DNA of 64,000 bases, from contig NZ_JACXZS010000002.1 in NCBI RefSeq assembly GCF_014779795.1, positions 124,001 through 188,000 on the forward strand, written 5' to 3'. Under the pieces are notes generated by a model, which worked only from the letters and a program-made list of their open reading frames with translations, was not told where the DNA came from and did not search any database. This document shows positions 13,769-23,916 of the stretch, piece after piece. How positions within the stretch are numbered: the stretch's first letter is position 1; each line of letters starts with the position of its first letter. The position numbers were made by a program, and so were the translations under genes. Origin of the DNA: Microbacterium helvum. GTDB taxonomy: Bacteria > Actinomycetota > Actinomycetes > Actinomycetales > Microbacteriaceae.

Positions 13769-14548
13769 TCAGTACTCCCGGTCGATCAGCTCCGGCGGAA
13801 CCTGCGCGGCGGCCGCCTCGTCGACGAAGAAGATGGTGCGCTTGCGGCCTTTGGCGCCGGCAGCGGGCACGCTGGCGTAGCTCGCGCCCGCGAGGGCCAG
13901 GCCGAGCGCGGAGGCCTTGTCGGGGCCTGCGAGCACCATCCAGACGCGCTTCGAGCCGTTGATGACCGGACGCGTCATGGTGATGCGCTCTGGCGGCGGC
14001 TTGGGGGAGTCGCGCACCGTGACCACCGAGCGGTCGGTGATCTGGATCTCGTCGCGGTCGGGGAACAGCGACGCGATGTGCCCGTCGGGGCCGACGCCGA
14101 GGAAGCAGACGTCGAACGCCGGCCACGGCCCCTCGGGACCGGGGAATCCGGCGAGCTCGGCGGCGTACGCGGCCGCTGCGTCGTCCAGATCGGCGCCGTC
14201 GTCGCTCGCGAGCGTCGCGTGGACGTTGCCCGCGGGGATGTCGATGCCGTCCAGGAAGGCGTCGTGCGCCTGCCGGTCGTTGCGCTCCGAGTCGCCGCGG
14301 GGGAGCCAGCGCTCATCGCTCCACCAGAAGTGGACGCGTGACCAGTCGATGCGCGCGGCGCGCGGGCTGCGCGCGGCGGAGGCGAGCACACGGGAGCCCA
14401 TCGATCCGCCGGTGAGCGAGACGTGGGCCAGTTTGCCCTCGTCGATGCGCTTGGCGACGCGGTTCAAGAACCGTGCGGCGACCGAATCGGCCAGGGTCGC
14501 GGGGTCCGGAGCGATGACGACACGTTTCTCGGCCCAGCCCTCAACCAT
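13769..14548 (-). CDS. pgl: 6-phosphogluconolactonase
   Basis: 259 residues. The family signature LTGGSMGSRVL is near residue 45, WSDERWLPRGDSERND follows, and FLGVGPDGHIASLFP marks the active-site histidine region. It hydrolyses 6-phosphogluconolactone, the product of Zwf, in the oxidative pentose phosphate pathway. It is the last gene of the tkt-tal-pgi-zwf-opcA-pgl operon, 33 bases after opcA. Confidence 0.96.
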   Translation of the reverse strand: MVEGWAEKRVVIAPDPATLADSVAARFLNRVAKRIDEGKLAHVSLTGGSMGSRVLASAARSPRAARIDWSRVHFWWSDERWLPRGDSERNDRQAHDAFLDGIDIPAGNVHATLASDDGADLDDAAAAYAAELAGFPGPEGPWPAFDVCFLGVGPDGHIASLFPDRDEIQITDRSVVTVRDSPKPPPERITMTRPVINGSKRVWMVLAGPDKASALGLALAGASYASVPAAGAKGRKRTIFFVDEAAAAQVPPELIDREY

Positions 14549-14581
14549 GTCGGACCATCCGCCCCCGCTGACCCTTCGCGC

Positions 14582-15541
14582 TCATCGGTCCTGCGTCTCC
14601 TTCGTCGAAGGCGAGCCGAGGAGCTGCCAGCCCTCGGTGATGACTCGACCATACAGGACGTCCGGATCCAGGCGCCGGAGCTCCTCCGCGAGGCATTCGC
14701 GCAGCGTGCGGCGGGGGAACGCAAGCTCGTGGCTCGGCTGCCCGGGCTGCGTGAGGATCGCCGCGCCGGGCGTGGGACGCTCCAGCAGCACCTCGCCGCT
14801 CGCGCGCACGAGCGCGACGGACTTGATGCCGTGCGGCCACTCATCGGCGTCGAGATACGCCCAGTCCACCGGCACGTCCAGCGTCAGGCGCAGCCAGGCC
14901 GCGAGCAGCGCGGTCGAGGGCGAGTCGCTCGCGCCGCGCACGCGCACGCCCAGAACCGGCTCGTACGGTGGCTGGTCGAGGATCGCGGCCAGCTGCTCGC
15001 GCCAGCGGGTCAGCCGGGTCCACGCGAGGTCGGTGTCGCCGGGGGCGTACTGGGCGCCCAGCCCCGCGACGAAGGCCGACGGATCGGACTGGGCCGCGGC
15101 ATCCGTGATCCGGCGCTGCGCGATGCGGCCGATGGAGGTCTTCGAGATGTTCTCGGGCGTGCGGTTCGGCCACCACACCACGACGGGCGCGTCCGGGAGC
15201 AGCAGCCCGGTGACGAGGCTCTCGAGGTTCGAGCGCCCGGCGTCGCCGAAGGCGCGCAGCGTCACGACCTCGCTCGCGCCGGCGTCGCCGCCGACGCGGA
15301 TCTGCGCGTCGAGGCGAGACTCCTCGTCGTAGCCGTCCTGCAGCATCACCACGATGACCCGCATCGGGTGCTCACGGGATGCGTCGTTGGCGGCCTCGAT
15401 GACCTCTTCGACGGCGGCCTCGCGCGTCAGGATGATAAGCGTCAGCACACGGCCGAGCGCGACCGCGCCGCCCTCTTCGCGCACGTTGACGAGCGCGCGC
15501 GAGATCTTGCTGACGGTGGTGTCGGGCAGGTCGACGATCAC
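14582..15541 (-). CDS. opcA: Glucose-6-phosphate dehydrogenase assembly protein OpcA
   Basis: 319 residues from GTG 15541, which overlaps the zwf stop (GTGA). The frame is open upstream, but those codons lie within zwf. Conserved blocks include IVDLPDTTVSKISRAL, VVVWWPNRTPENIS and TRLTRWREQLAAILDQPPY. In cyanobacteria and actinobacteria OpcA is an allosteric partner needed for active Zwf, a role consistent with the overlap. Confidence 0.95.
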   Translation of the reverse strand: MIVDLPDTTVSKISRALVNVREEGGAVALGRVLTLIILTREAAVEEVIEAANDASREHPMRVIVVMLQDGYDEESRLDAQIRVGGDAGASEVVTLRAFGDAGRSNLESLVTGLLLPDAPVVVWWPNRTPENISKTSIGRIAQRRITDAAAQSDPSAFVAGLGAQYAPGDTDLAWTRLTRWREQLAAILDQPPYEPVLGVRVRGASDSPSTALLAAWLRLTLDVPVDWAYLDADEWPHGIKSVALVRASGEVLLERPTPGAAILTQPGQPSHELAFPRRTLRECLAEELRRLDPDVLYGRVITEGWQLLGSPSTKETQDR

Positions 15542-17088
15542 GGGCGCCTCCAGGTACGGCCGTCGCGGGCGAGCATCTCGTCCGCGGAGTCCGGGCCCCA
15601 CGACCCGGGCGAGTACTGTTCGAGCGGTCCGCCCTGGGCATCCCAGAACTTCTCGATCGGGTCGAGGATCTTCCACGACAGCTCGACCTCTTCGTGCCGC
15701 GGGAACAGGGGCGGGTCGCCCAGCAGCACGTCGAGGATGAGCCGCTCGTAGGCCTCGGGGCTGGCTTCGGTGAAGGCGTGGCCGTAGCCGAAGTCCATCG
15801 TCACGTCGCGCACCTGCGCACCCGCGCCCGGCACCTTCGACCCGAAGCGGATCGTAACGCCCTCGTCGGGCTGCACGCGGATGACCAGGGCGTTCTGCCC
15901 CTGACCCGCGGTCTGCCCCTGACGGAAGAGCATCTCGGGCGCACGTTTGAAGACGACCGCGATCTCGGTCACGCGGCGACCGAGGCGCTTGCCGGTGCGC
16001 AGGTAGAAGGGGACGCCCGCCCAGCGGCGGGTGTTGATCTCCAGGGTGATGGCGGCGTACGTCTCGGTCGTCGACTTCGGGTTCATCCCGTCCTCTTCGA
16101 GGAAGCCGAGCACCTTCTCGCCACCCTGCCAGCCGCCGGCGTACTGGCCGCGCGCGGTCGAGCGCTCCAGGTCGGCCGGGAGCGTGACGGCGGCGAGCAC
16201 CTTCTCCTTCTCGGCGCGGAGGTCCTTCGCGTCGAACGAGATGGGCTCCTCCATCGCGGTGAGCGCGAGCAGCTGCAGGAGATGGTTCTGGATGACGTCG
16301 CGTGCGGCGCCGACACCGTCGTAGTAGCCGGCACGGCCGCCGACGCCGATGTCCTCGGCCATCGTGATCTGCACGTGGTCGACGTAGTTGCGGTTCCAGA
16401 TCGGCTCGTACAGCTCGTTCGCGAAGCGCAGCGCGAGGATGTTCTGCACCGTCTCTTTGCCGAGGTAGTGGTCGATGCGGAAGATCGAGTCCGTCGGGAA
16501 CGTCGAGCGCAGCACGTCGTTCAGGGCACGCGCCGATTCGAGGTCGTGGCCGAAGGGCTTCTCGATGACGACGCGGCGCCAGCGGTCGGGCTGGTCGGCG
16601 GTGTCGTCGACGAGGCCCGAGGACTTCAGCTGCTCGGCGACCACCGCGAAGTCCTTCGGCGGGATCGACAGGTAGAACGCGTGGTTGCCCATCGTGCCGC
16701 GCTCGGTGTCGAGCCGGTCGACGGTCTCGCGCAGGCGGCGGAACGCATCCGGGTCGCCGAACTCGCCCGAGACGAACCGGATGCCCTGGAGCAGCTGCTG
16801 CCAGGTCTCGTCGCGGAACTCGGTGCGCGCGTGCTGGCGAACGGCGTCATAGACGACCTTCGCGAAGTCCTGGTCCTCCCAGTCGCGGCGTGCGAACCCG
16901 ACCAGGGCGAACCCCGGGGGCAGCAGACCGCGGTTGGCGAGGTCGTAGACGGCGGGCATGAGCTTCTTGCGGGAGAGGTCTCCCGTGACGCCGAAGATGA
17001 CGAGCGCGCTCGGACCCGCGATGCGGTTGAGGCGACGGTCTTCGGGGTCGCGCAGCGGGTTGTGCCCGCGCGTGATCTCGACGGTCAT
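15538..17088 (-). CDS. zwf: Glucose-6-phosphate 1-dehydrogenase
   Basis: 516 residues. Dinucleotide-binding start LVIFGVTGDLSRKKL near residue 30, the substrate signature RIDHYLGKETVQN, and VIEKPFGHDLESA are all present. It oxidises glucose 6-phosphate to 6-phosphogluconolactone, making NADPH. It starts 16 bases after pgi and overlaps opcA by four bases. Confidence 0.98.
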   Translation of the reverse strand: MTVEITRGHNPLRDPEDRRLNRIAGPSALVIFGVTGDLSRKKLMPAVYDLANRGLLPPGFALVGFARRDWEDQDFAKVVYDAVRQHARTEFRDETWQQLLQGIRFVSGEFGDPDAFRRLRETVDRLDTERGTMGNHAFYLSIPPKDFAVVAEQLKSSGLVDDTADQPDRWRRVVIEKPFGHDLESARALNDVLRSTFPTDSIFRIDHYLGKETVQNILALRFANELYEPIWNRNYVDHVQITMAEDIGVGGRAGYYDGVGAARDVIQNHLLQLLALTAMEEPISFDAKDLRAEKEKVLAAVTLPADLERSTARGQYAGGWQGGEKVLGFLEEDGMNPKSTTETYAAITLEINTRRWAGVPFYLRTGKRLGRRVTEIAVVFKRAPEMLFRQGQTAGQGQNALVIRVQPDEGVTIRFGSKVPGAGAQVRDVTMDFGYGHAFTEASPEAYERLILDVLLGDPPLFPRHEEVELSWKILDPIEKFWDAQGGPLEQYSPGSWGPDSADEMLARDGRTWRRP

Positions 17089-17104
17089 GAGGGGGCTTGA
17101 GCTC

Positions 17105-18727
17105 CTACTGGGCCGCTTCGAAGAGCGACAGCACTTCGATCTGCGGGTCGGTCAGGGTGAGGGTCACGACGGGACGGCCGTGGCCGTCGGCGAGCACGGC
17201 CGCGTCGCCCGCAGCCTGCGCCTGGATGAGCTGCCCGAACGTGAACGGACGGTCGGGGATCTCGAGATCGACGTCGGTCTGCTCGAGGATCTGCAGGAAC
17301 ACGCCGTTCGCGGGGCCGCCCTTGTGGTACTGCCCGGTGGAGTGCAGGAACCGCGGCCCCCAGCCGAACGTGGTCGGCCGGCCGGAGTCGGCAGCCACCA
17401 GCTCGCGCAGGCCCTCGAGCTGCGGCAGCGCGAGACGGTTCACGTACGCCTGGATGGCGACGTAGCCGTCCTCGGGAAGCTGCGCCCACAGCGCGTCCAG
17501 CACGCCGGCGACGGTTCCGGATGCTGCCAGTGCAGGATCCGAGACACGCACCTCGACGCCGTCCACGGCGAATGCCGGGGCAGTGGCCTCGGGACGGGCG
17601 TCGAGGAGGCCGCGCGCGGCGACCTTCGCCGACTCGACGTCGGGCTGGTCGAAGGGGTTGATGCCCAGCATCCGCCCCGCGATCGCCGTGGCGTACTCCC
17701 ACACGACGAACTGCGCGCCGAGCGAACCGCTGACGAGGATCTCGCCCTCGTGGTGCTCGAACAGGTGGAACTGCTTCGCCTCGTCGACGAATCGGACGAC
17801 CTGCAGATCGGCGGGCTTCGCGTCGACCTCGGGTGAGACCGGCAGCAGCACGACCGGAAGGATGCCGGTGCCTTCCTTGCCCGTCGACTCGGCGACGAGC
17901 TGCTCGATCCAGTCCGGCAGCCCCACGATGTGCGTGCCGTCGGTGATGAGACCCAGCTTGTCCTTCCGGGGCTCACCGCCGGCGATCGCCGCGGCCAGGA
18001 CGAGCGCGGGGTTGTCAGGGCTGTCGATCGCGACTTCGAGGAGCGACGCCTCGGCCTCGTCGAGCAGCTCGGAGATGTCGGCGCCGGCAAGGCCGGCGGG
18101 CACGAGCCCGAACGCGGTCAGGGCCGAGTAGCGTCCGCCGACCGTGGGGTCGGCGTTGAACACCGTGTAGCCGTCGGCGCGGGCCGACTGGTCCAGCGGC
18201 GAGCCTGGGTCGGTGACGACGACGATCCGCTCGGCCGGGTCGATCCCGAGGTCGCGGAACGCGGCCCCGAACGCGCGCTTGGCCGAATCGGTCTCGACGG
18301 TGGAGCCGGACTTCGACGACACCACGAGCACGGTGCGGGTGAGGTCGCCGCCCTCGGCATCGCCGTCGATCGCGGCGAGCACCTGGCCCGGTGCGGTCGA
18401 GTCCAGGATCACCAGCGGCACGCCGGCCGTCTGCGCGATGACCTCGGGCGCGAGGGACGAGCCGCCCATGCCGGCGAGCACGACGCGCGTGACGTTCTGC
18501 GCGCGCAGCCGCTCGCGCAGCGCCAGGATCTCCGGAACGAGCGGGCGCGAGACGCTGACCGCCTCGACCCAGCCGAGACGCTGGGATGCCTCGGCCTCGG
18601 CCTCGGGGCCCCACAGCGAGGCGTCGCCCGCCGTGATGCCCGAGGCCACGAGGCTCGCGACCAGTCCGGGGAGCGTCGCCTCGACGACCGACTTGACGTG
18701 CCCCGACAGGTGGATGTCGAAGCTCAT
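17105..18727 (-). CDS. pgi: Glucose-6-phosphate isomerase
   Basis: 540 residues from ATG 18727, which overlaps the tal stop (ATGA). SIS-domain sugar-phosphate motifs [13 protein letters not shown] and [14 protein letters not shown] are clear, with [13 protein letters not shown] downstream. It interconverts glucose 6-phosphate and fructose 6-phosphate, linking glycolysis to the pentose phosphate genes around it. Length fits the two-SIS-domain isomerases of actinobacterial tal-pgi-zwf clusters. Confidence 0.95.
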   Translation of the reverse strand: MSFDIHLSGHVKSVVEATLPGLVASLVASGITAGDASLWGPEAEAEASQRLGWVEAVSVSRPLVPEILALRERLRAQNVTRVVLAGMGGSSLAPEVIAQTAGVPLVILDSTAPGQVLAAIDGDAEGGDLTRTVLVVSSKSGSTVETDSAKRAFGAAFRDLGIDPAERIVVVTDPGSPLDQSARADGYTVFNADPTVGGRYSALTAFGLVPAGLAGADISELLDEAEASLLEVAIDSPDNPALVLAAAIAGGEPRKDKLGLITDGTHIVGLPDWIEQLVAESTGKEGTGILPVVLLPVSPEVDAKPADLQVVRFVDEAKQFHLFEHHEGEILVSGSLGAQFVVWEYATAIAGRMLGINPFDQPDVESAKVAARGLLDARPEATAPAFAVDGVEVRVSDPALAASGTVAGVLDALWAQLPEDGYVAIQAYVNRLALPQLEGLRELVAADSGRPTTFGWGPRFLHSTGQYHKGGPANGVFLQILEQTDVDLEIPDRPFTFGQLIQAQAAGDAAVLADGHGRPVVTLTLTDPQIEVLSLFEAAQ

Positions 18728-19845
18728 CGCGCAGCCTGGACCGCGTCTTCGAGCGCCGTCTTGACGGTGCCCTGCAGGTCGTGCCACGAGGCGATGAACT
18801 TCGACACGCCTTCGTCTTCGAGCACCTGGGTGACATCGGCGAAGTCGACGCCCGCGGCGGCGAGACGGTCGAACACCTCGTGCGCGGCGGCGTACGTGCC
18901 GGTGACCGCGTCGCCGGCGACCTGGCCGTGGTCGAAGGTCGCCTCGAGCGTCTTCTCGGGCATCGTGTTGACAGTGCCCGGGGCGACGAGCTCGGTGACG
19001 TACAGCGTGTCGGGCAGGTTCGGGTCCTTGACACCGGTGGAGGCCCACAGCGGACGCTGGACGTGGGCGCCGGCGTCCGTCAGCGCCTTCGCGCGGTCGG
19101 TGGCGAACTGCTGCTCGAACAGCTCGTACGCGAGACGGGCGTTCGCGACACCGGCGAGGGACTTCAGCGCTTCGGCCTCGTCGGTGCCGATCGCCGCGAG
19201 GCGCTTGTCGACCTCGGTGTCGACGCGCGACACGAAGAACGAGGCGACGGAGTGGATCTTCGAGATGTCGTGGCCGTTCTCCTGGGCCTGCTCGAGGCCG
19301 GCGAGGAACGCCTCGATGACCTCGGCGTAGCGCTCGAGGCTGAAGATCAGCGTCACGTTGACCGAGATGCCCTCGGCGAGCACCGCCGTGATGGCGGGCA
19401 GGCCGGCCTTGGTGGCGGGGATCTTGATGTGCACATTGGGGCGGTCGACCGTGGCCCACAGCTCTTTGGCCTGCGCGATGGTCGCGTCGGTGTCGTGGGC
19501 GAGGTCGGGCGAGACCTCGATCGACACGCGGCCGTCGACGCCGTCGGTCGCCTCGTAGACGGGACGGAAGATGTCGGCGGCATCCCGCACGTCATCGGTC
19601 GTCGCGGCGAAGATCGCGTCGTCGACGGATGCCCCGGATGCCGCCAGCTCGGCGATCTGGGCGGCGTACGAGTGTCCGCCGCCTCCGATCGCGCCCTGGA
19701 AGATCGTCGGGTTCGTCGTGACGCCAGAGACGTTGCGCGTCGAGATGAGCTCGGTCAGGTTTCCCGACGTGATGCGCTCACGCGACAGGTCGTCGAGCCA
19801 GATGCTCACGCCCGCGGCGACCAGCTTCTCGGTGGGGGTGCTCAT
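18724..19845 (-). CDS. tal: Transaldolase
   Basis: 373 residues from ATG 19845. Signatures are [14 protein letters not shown] near residue 38, the Schiff-base lysine in [16 protein letters not shown], and [19 protein letters not shown]. Length matches the long transaldolases of actinobacteria. It transfers dihydroxyacetone units between sugar phosphates. It follows tkt by 17 bases with GAGGAG before the ATG. Confidence 0.97.
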   Translation of the reverse strand: MSTPTEKLVAAGVSIWLDDLSRERITSGNLTELISTRNVSGVTTNPTIFQGAIGGGGHSYAAQIAELAASGASVDDAIFAATTDDVRDAADIFRPVYEATDGVDGRVSIEVSPDLAHDTDATIAQAKELWATVDRPNVHIKIPATKAGLPAITAVLAEGISVNVTLIFSLERYAEVIEAFLAGLEQAQENGHDISKIHSVASFFVSRVDTEVDKRLAAIGTDEAEALKSLAGVANARLAYELFEQQFATDRAKALTDAGAHVQRPLWASTGVKDPNLPDTLYVTELVAPGTVNTMPEKTLEATFDHGQVAGDAVTGTYAAAHEVFDRLAAAGVDFADVTQVLEDEGVSKFIASWHDLQGTVKTALEDAVQAAR

Positions 19846-19862
19846 GCTGCGTTCTCCTCGTG

Positions 19863-21965
19863 TTACTCGGCCGATGCGGCCGCGACGGTCTCGCGGGCGG
19901 CTTCGACGACGTGCTCGGCGGTGATGCCGAACTTCTGGAACAGGGTCTTGTAGTCGGCGGAGGCGCCGAAGTGGTCGATGGCGACGGAGCGGCCGGCGTC
20001 GCCGACGATGCCCCGCCAGGTGAGCGCGGAGCCGGCCTCGACCGACACGCGCGCCTTGACGGCGGCGGGCAGCACCTTCTCGCGGTACGCCTCGTCCTGC
20101 TCGGCGAACCACTCCAGCGAGGGAGCCGACACGACGCGGGCGTTGACTCCCTCGGCGGCGAGGGTCTCGCGCGCCGCGACGGCGAGCTGGACCTCGGAGC
20201 CGGTGGCGATGAGGATCACGTCCGGGGTGCCGCTCGGCGCCTCGGCCAGGATGTACGCGCCCCTGGCGACACCGTCGGTCGAGGCGAACACGTCGCCCGA
20301 GGCCTCTCCTTCACCGCGGGGGAACACCGGGATGTTCTGACGCGTCAGCGCGATGCCCGTGGGACCGCCCTGACGGCGCACGATCTCGAGCCACGCGGCC
20401 GAGGTCTCGTTCGCGTCGGCAGGCCGCACGACCGCGAAGTTGGGGATGGCGCGCAGCGTCGCCAGCTGCTCGATCGGCTGGTGCGTGGGGCCGTCCTCGC
20501 CGAGGGCGACCGAGTCGTGCGTCCACACGAAGATCGACGGGATGTCCATCAGCGCGGCCAGACGCACCGACGGCCGCATGTAGTCGCTGAAGATCAGGAA
20601 CGTGCCGCCGAACGGACGCGTCGGCCCGTGGAGCTTGATGCCGTTGACGATCGCGCCCATCGCGTGCTCGCGGATGCCGAAGTGCAGCACGCGGCCGTAC
20701 GGGTCGCCCGACCACTCGTGGGTGGACCACTCGGCCGGGATGAACGACTTCGCGTCCTTGATCGTGGTGAGGTTCGACTCCGCGAGGTCGGCGGAGCCGC
20801 CCCACAGCTCGGGCAGCACCGCGGCCAGCGCGTTGATGACGGTGCCCGATGCGGCGCGCGTCGACACCTCTTTGCCCGCCTCGAACGAGGGGAGTGCGGA
20901 GGCCACGTCCGCGGGCAGCTCGCCCGCCTCGAGCCGGTCGAACAGCGCCTTGCGCTCGGGGTTGGCCGCGGCCCACGCGTCGAACGAGGACTGCCACGCG
21001 GCGCGCTCCTCGGCGGCCCGGTCCTTCAGGGCGCGGGTGTGCGCGATCACGTCGTCGGCGACGACGAAGGACTGCTCGGGGTCGAAGCCCAGCACCTTCT
21101 TCGTCGCGGCGAGCTCGTCGGCGCCGAGGGCCGAGCCGTGGATCTTGCCGGTGTTCTGCTTGCCGGGGGACGGCCAGCCGATGATCGTGCGCAGGATGAT
21201 GAGCGAGGGCTTCGCGGTCTCGCCCTTGGCGGCCTCGATGGCCGCGTACAGCTCGGCGACGTCTTCGACGTACTCGCCGGTCTTCTTCCAGTCCACGACC
21301 TGCACGTGCCAGCCGTAGGACTCGTAGCGCTTCGCGACGTCCTCGGTGAAGGCGACGTTGGTGTCGTCCTCGATCGAGATCTGGTTCGAGTCGTAGATCG
21401 CGATGAGGTTGCCGAGCTCCTGGTGGCCCGCGAGGCTCGACGCCTCGGAGGTGACGCCCTCCTGCAGGTCGCCGTCACCGGCGATCACGTACACGTAGTG
21501 GTCGAACGGCGACGTGCCCGCGGCGGCGTCCGGGTCGAACAGTCCGCGCTCGTAGCGCGCGGCGTACGCGAAGCCGACCGACGAGGCCAGGCCCTGGCCG
21601 AGCGGGCCCGTGGTGATCTCGACGCCCTTGGTGTGCCCGTACTCGGGGTGGCCCGGGGTCAGCGAGCCCCACGTGCGCAGCGCCTTCAGGTCGTCGAGCT
21701 CGAGCCCGAAGCCGCCGAGGTACAGCTGCACGTACTGGGTCAGCGACGAGTGCCCGGCCGACAGGATGAACCGGTCACGGCCCACCCAGTGCGTGTCGGC
21801 GGGGTCGTGACGCAGGACGCGCTGGTAGAGGAGGTATGCCGCGGGAGCAAGGCTCATCGCCGTTCCCGGGTGGCCGTTGCCGACCTTCTCCACGGCGTCC
21901 GCCGCGAGGACGCGAGCGGTGTCCACCGCGCGCCGATCGATCTCTTCCCAACGCAGTTCCGACAC
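19863..21965 (-). CDS. tkt: Transketolase
   Basis: 700 residues from GTG 21965, preceded by GAAAGG. Signatures: [19 protein letters not shown] near residue 31, the thiamine diphosphate motif [13 protein letters not shown] followed by YDSNQIS, and the pyrimidine-domain [17 protein letters not shown]. It transfers two-carbon units in the non-oxidative pentose phosphate pathway and heads the six-gene operon. It is the only gene of that operon ending in TAA. Confidence 0.98.
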   Translation of the reverse strand: MSELRWEEIDRRAVDTARVLAADAVEKVGNGHPGTAMSLAPAAYLLYQRVLRHDPADTHWVGRDRFILSAGHSSLTQYVQLYLGGFGLELDDLKALRTWGSLTPGHPEYGHTKGVEITTGPLGQGLASSVGFAYAARYERGLFDPDAAAGTSPFDHYVYVIAGDGDLQEGVTSEASSLAGHQELGNLIAIYDSNQISIEDDTNVAFTEDVAKRYESYGWHVQVVDWKKTGEYVEDVAELYAAIEAAKGETAKPSLIILRTIIGWPSPGKQNTGKIHGSALGADELAATKKVLGFDPEQSFVVADDVIAHTRALKDRAAEERAAWQSSFDAWAAANPERKALFDRLEAGELPADVASALPSFEAGKEVSTRAASGTVINALAAVLPELWGGSADLAESNLTTIKDAKSFIPAEWSTHEWSGDPYGRVLHFGIREHAMGAIVNGIKLHGPTRPFGGTFLIFSDYMRPSVRLAALMDIPSIFVWTHDSVALGEDGPTHQPIEQLATLRAIPNFAVVRPADANETSAAWLEIVRRQGGPTGIALTRQNIPVFPRGEGEASGDVFASTDGVARGAYILAEAPSGTPDVILIATGSEVQLAVAARETLAAEGVNARVVSAPSLEWFAEQDEAYREKVLPAAVKARVSVEAGSALTWRGIVGDAGRSVAIDHFGASADYKTLFQKFGITAEHVVEAARETVAAASAE

Positions 21966-22299
21966 CCAGGCGCCTTTCTCGAGGAGGTGCGCCCGGCAGA
22001 TGGCCGATTCGCGGCCCTTGTCCGGATGGAGAAGGGGAGATCGGCGGCGGGCGCGCGTGTGTTCAGCATAGCGAAGCGGTATGCCGCCCAGGCCATGCGA
22101 GCCGTCAATGTGACAGAGTCTTGCGAACCCGATTGCGCGCGCGGTCACCGGCGGGTGACGCGCTCGTCACGATCCGCTCACTCCGTCGTCCGCTCCGTTG
22201 TGATCGGTTACACCCTCGTCGGCGCCCGCCTCGGGCCGGGTCGGGGCGGCCCTATGCCCTAGACTCGAGGGGATTCTGCAGGCGGCGATAGCGGGGGCC
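21966..22299. other. Divergent tkt-ctaB intergenic region
   Basis: 334 bases without a gene. The tkt side carries a possible leftward -10 TATGCT (22070 down to 22065), implying a leader of about 90 bases. The ctaB side carries TAGACT at 22260-22265. TGTGATCGGTTACACC at 22198-22213 resembles a degenerate CRP-type palindrome, but the match is weak. I see no small ORF with coding character. Confidence 0.5.
22260..22265 (+). promoter_or_regulatory. -10 box TAGACT upstream of ctaB
   Basis: TAGACT predicts a start near 22272 and a leader of about 28 bases before ATG 22300. Confidence 0.55.
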
Positions 22300-23247
22300 A
22301 TGGACAGCACGAAGACGGCCGGGGGCGAGGCATCCACTTCCGTCGACGCACCCCGCCAGACTCGCCAGGGATTCGGCCGCACCGTCAAGGCGTACGTCGC
22401 CCTGATGAAGCCGCGCGTCCTCGAACTGCTGCTGGTCACCACCGTTCCGGTGATGATCCTCGCGCAGGGCGGCTTCCCGAGCCTGTGGCTCATCATCGCC
22501 ACCGTCATCGGCGGCACCGCGAGCGCCGGCTCCGCCGCGGCGTTCAACATGTACCTCGACCGCGACATCGACGCGCACATGCAGCGGACGGTGAACCGTC
22601 CGCTCGTGACGGGCGAGGTGTCGCCGCGCGGCGCGCTGATCTTCGCGTGGTCGCTCGCCGTGTTCTCCACGGTGTGGCTGTGGCTCACCACGAACTGGCT
22701 CGCCGCGACGCTGTCGGCCGTCGCCATCTTCTTCTACGTCGTGATCTACACGATGATCCTGAAGCGCCGCACCGAGCAGAACATCGTGTGGGGCGGCATC
22801 GCCGGCTGCTTCCCGGTGCTCATCGGCTGGACGGCCGTGACCGGCTCGCTCGCGTGGCCGCCCGTGATCCTCTTCGCTCTCGTCTTCCTGTGGACGCCGC
22901 CGCACTACTGGCCGCTGTCGATGAAGTACAAGGACCAGTACGAGAACGTCGACGTGCCGATGCTCGGCGCCACGCGCGCCGGCTCACAGGTGGGCCTGCA
23001 GGTCATCCTGTACGCGTGGGCGACCGTCGTGTGCTCGCTGCTGCTGATCCCCGTCGCCGGCATGGGGCTCGTCTACACCGTCTCGGCCGTCGTCTTCGGC
23101 GGGTGGTTCATCTACGAGTCGCACGTGCTCTACAACCGCGCCGTGCGTGGCACCGAGCCGCGGCCGATGCGCGTGTTCCACGCCTCGATCACGTATCTCA
23201 CGCTGCTGTTCGTGGCCATCGCGATCGACCCGCTGCTGCCGTTCTGA
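22300..23247 (+). CDS. ctaB: Protoheme IX farnesyltransferase (heme O synthase)
   Basis: 315 residues. UbiA-family prenyltransferase with the aspartate-rich motif [20 protein letters not shown] near residue 83, a second conserved block in [19 protein letters not shown], and eight to nine hydrophobic helices. It attaches a farnesyl group to heme B in the membrane to make heme O for cytochrome oxidase. The partner ctaA is 7 kb away rather than adjacent. It ends 18 bases from a convergent regulator gene with no visible terminator. Confidence 0.96.
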   Translation: MDSTKTAGGEASTSVDAPRQTRQGFGRTVKAYVALMKPRVLELLLVTTVPVMILAQGGFPSLWLIIATVIGGTASAGSAAAFNMYLDRDIDAHMQRTVNRPLVTGEVSPRGALIFAWSLAVFSTVWLWLTTNWLAATLSAVAIFFYVVIYTMILKRRTEQNIVWGGIAGCFPVLIGWTAVTGSLAWPPVILFALVFLWTPPHYWPLSMKYKDQYENVDVPMLGATRAGSQVGLQVILYAWATVVCSLLLIPVAGMGLVYTVSAVVFGGWFIYESHVLYNRAVRGTEPRPMRVFHASITYLTLLFVAIAIDPLLPF

Positions 23248-23265
23248 GCCTGGGCGCGGCGGGGC

Positions 23266-23916
23266 TCATCCTGCCGCGTTCGCGTCGAGGAACGTCAGCA
23301 CGGCGCGCACACGACGGTTCTCGGTGTCGGACGGCGTGATCGCGAGCTTCGTGAAGATGCTCGTCACGTGGCTCTCGACGGTGCGCTCGGTCAGCCACAG
23401 GCGAGCCGCGATGCCCGCGTTCGTCAGCCCCTCGGCCATGAGCGCGAGCACCTCGCGTTCCCGCGCGCTCAGGGGATCGAGCCGCCCCTCGGCGGCGCGC
23501 GCCCCCACCAGCCGTGCCACGACCTCCGGGTCCAGTGCGGTGCCGCCCTGCCGCACGCGCTCGAGCGTGTCGAGGAACTCGTCGAAGGCGAGCACGCGGT
23601 CCTTGAGCAGATAGCCGAAGCGGCCGCGGGGGAGCAGGTGCATCGCGTGGCGCGCCTCGATGTGCTGCGACAGCAGCACGATCCCGACCGCGGGATCGGC
23701 ATCGCGGATCGCGACGGCTGCGCGTGCACCGTCGTCGGTGCCGTCCGGCGGCATGCGGATGTCGAGCACGACGACGTCCGGCCGCAGCGACCGGGCCAGG
23801 TCCACGGCCGTGAGCGCGTCGCCGCAGCTGCCGACCACCTGCTGCCCGGCATCCATCAGCAGCCGGGTCAGTCCCTCGCGGAACAGGGCCGAGTCCTCGG
23901 CGATCAGGACTCGCAC
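23266..23916 (-). CDS. NarL/LuxR-family response regulator
   Basis: 216 residues from GTG 23916, which lies inside the 3' end of the kinase gene (13-base overlap). The receiver domain starts VRVLIAEDSALFREGL, with phosphoacceptor Asp in VVVLDIRMPP and conserved Lys in GYLLKDRV. The C-terminal LuxR helix-turn-helix is LSAREREVLALMAEGLTNAG...TERTVESHVTSIFTKL. The overlap argues strongly that the adjacent kinase is its cognate. The likely target is the divergent membrane gene at 26028, by position only. Confidence 0.95.
   Translation of the reverse strand: MRVLIAEDSALFREGLTRLLMDAGQQVVGSCGDALTAVDLARSLRPDVVVLDIRMPPDGTDDGARAAVAIRDADPAVGIVLLSQHIEARHAMHLLPRGRFGYLLKDRVLAFDEFLDTLERVRQGGTALDPEVVARLVGARAAEGRLDPLSAREREVLALMAEGLTNAGIAARLWLTERTVESHVTSIFTKLAITPSDTENRRVRAVLTFLDANAAG

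Noticed and set aside
22198..22213. CRP/GlxR site upstream of ctaB
   Set aside because: Only one half resembles the consensus; kept as a remark, not called a feature.
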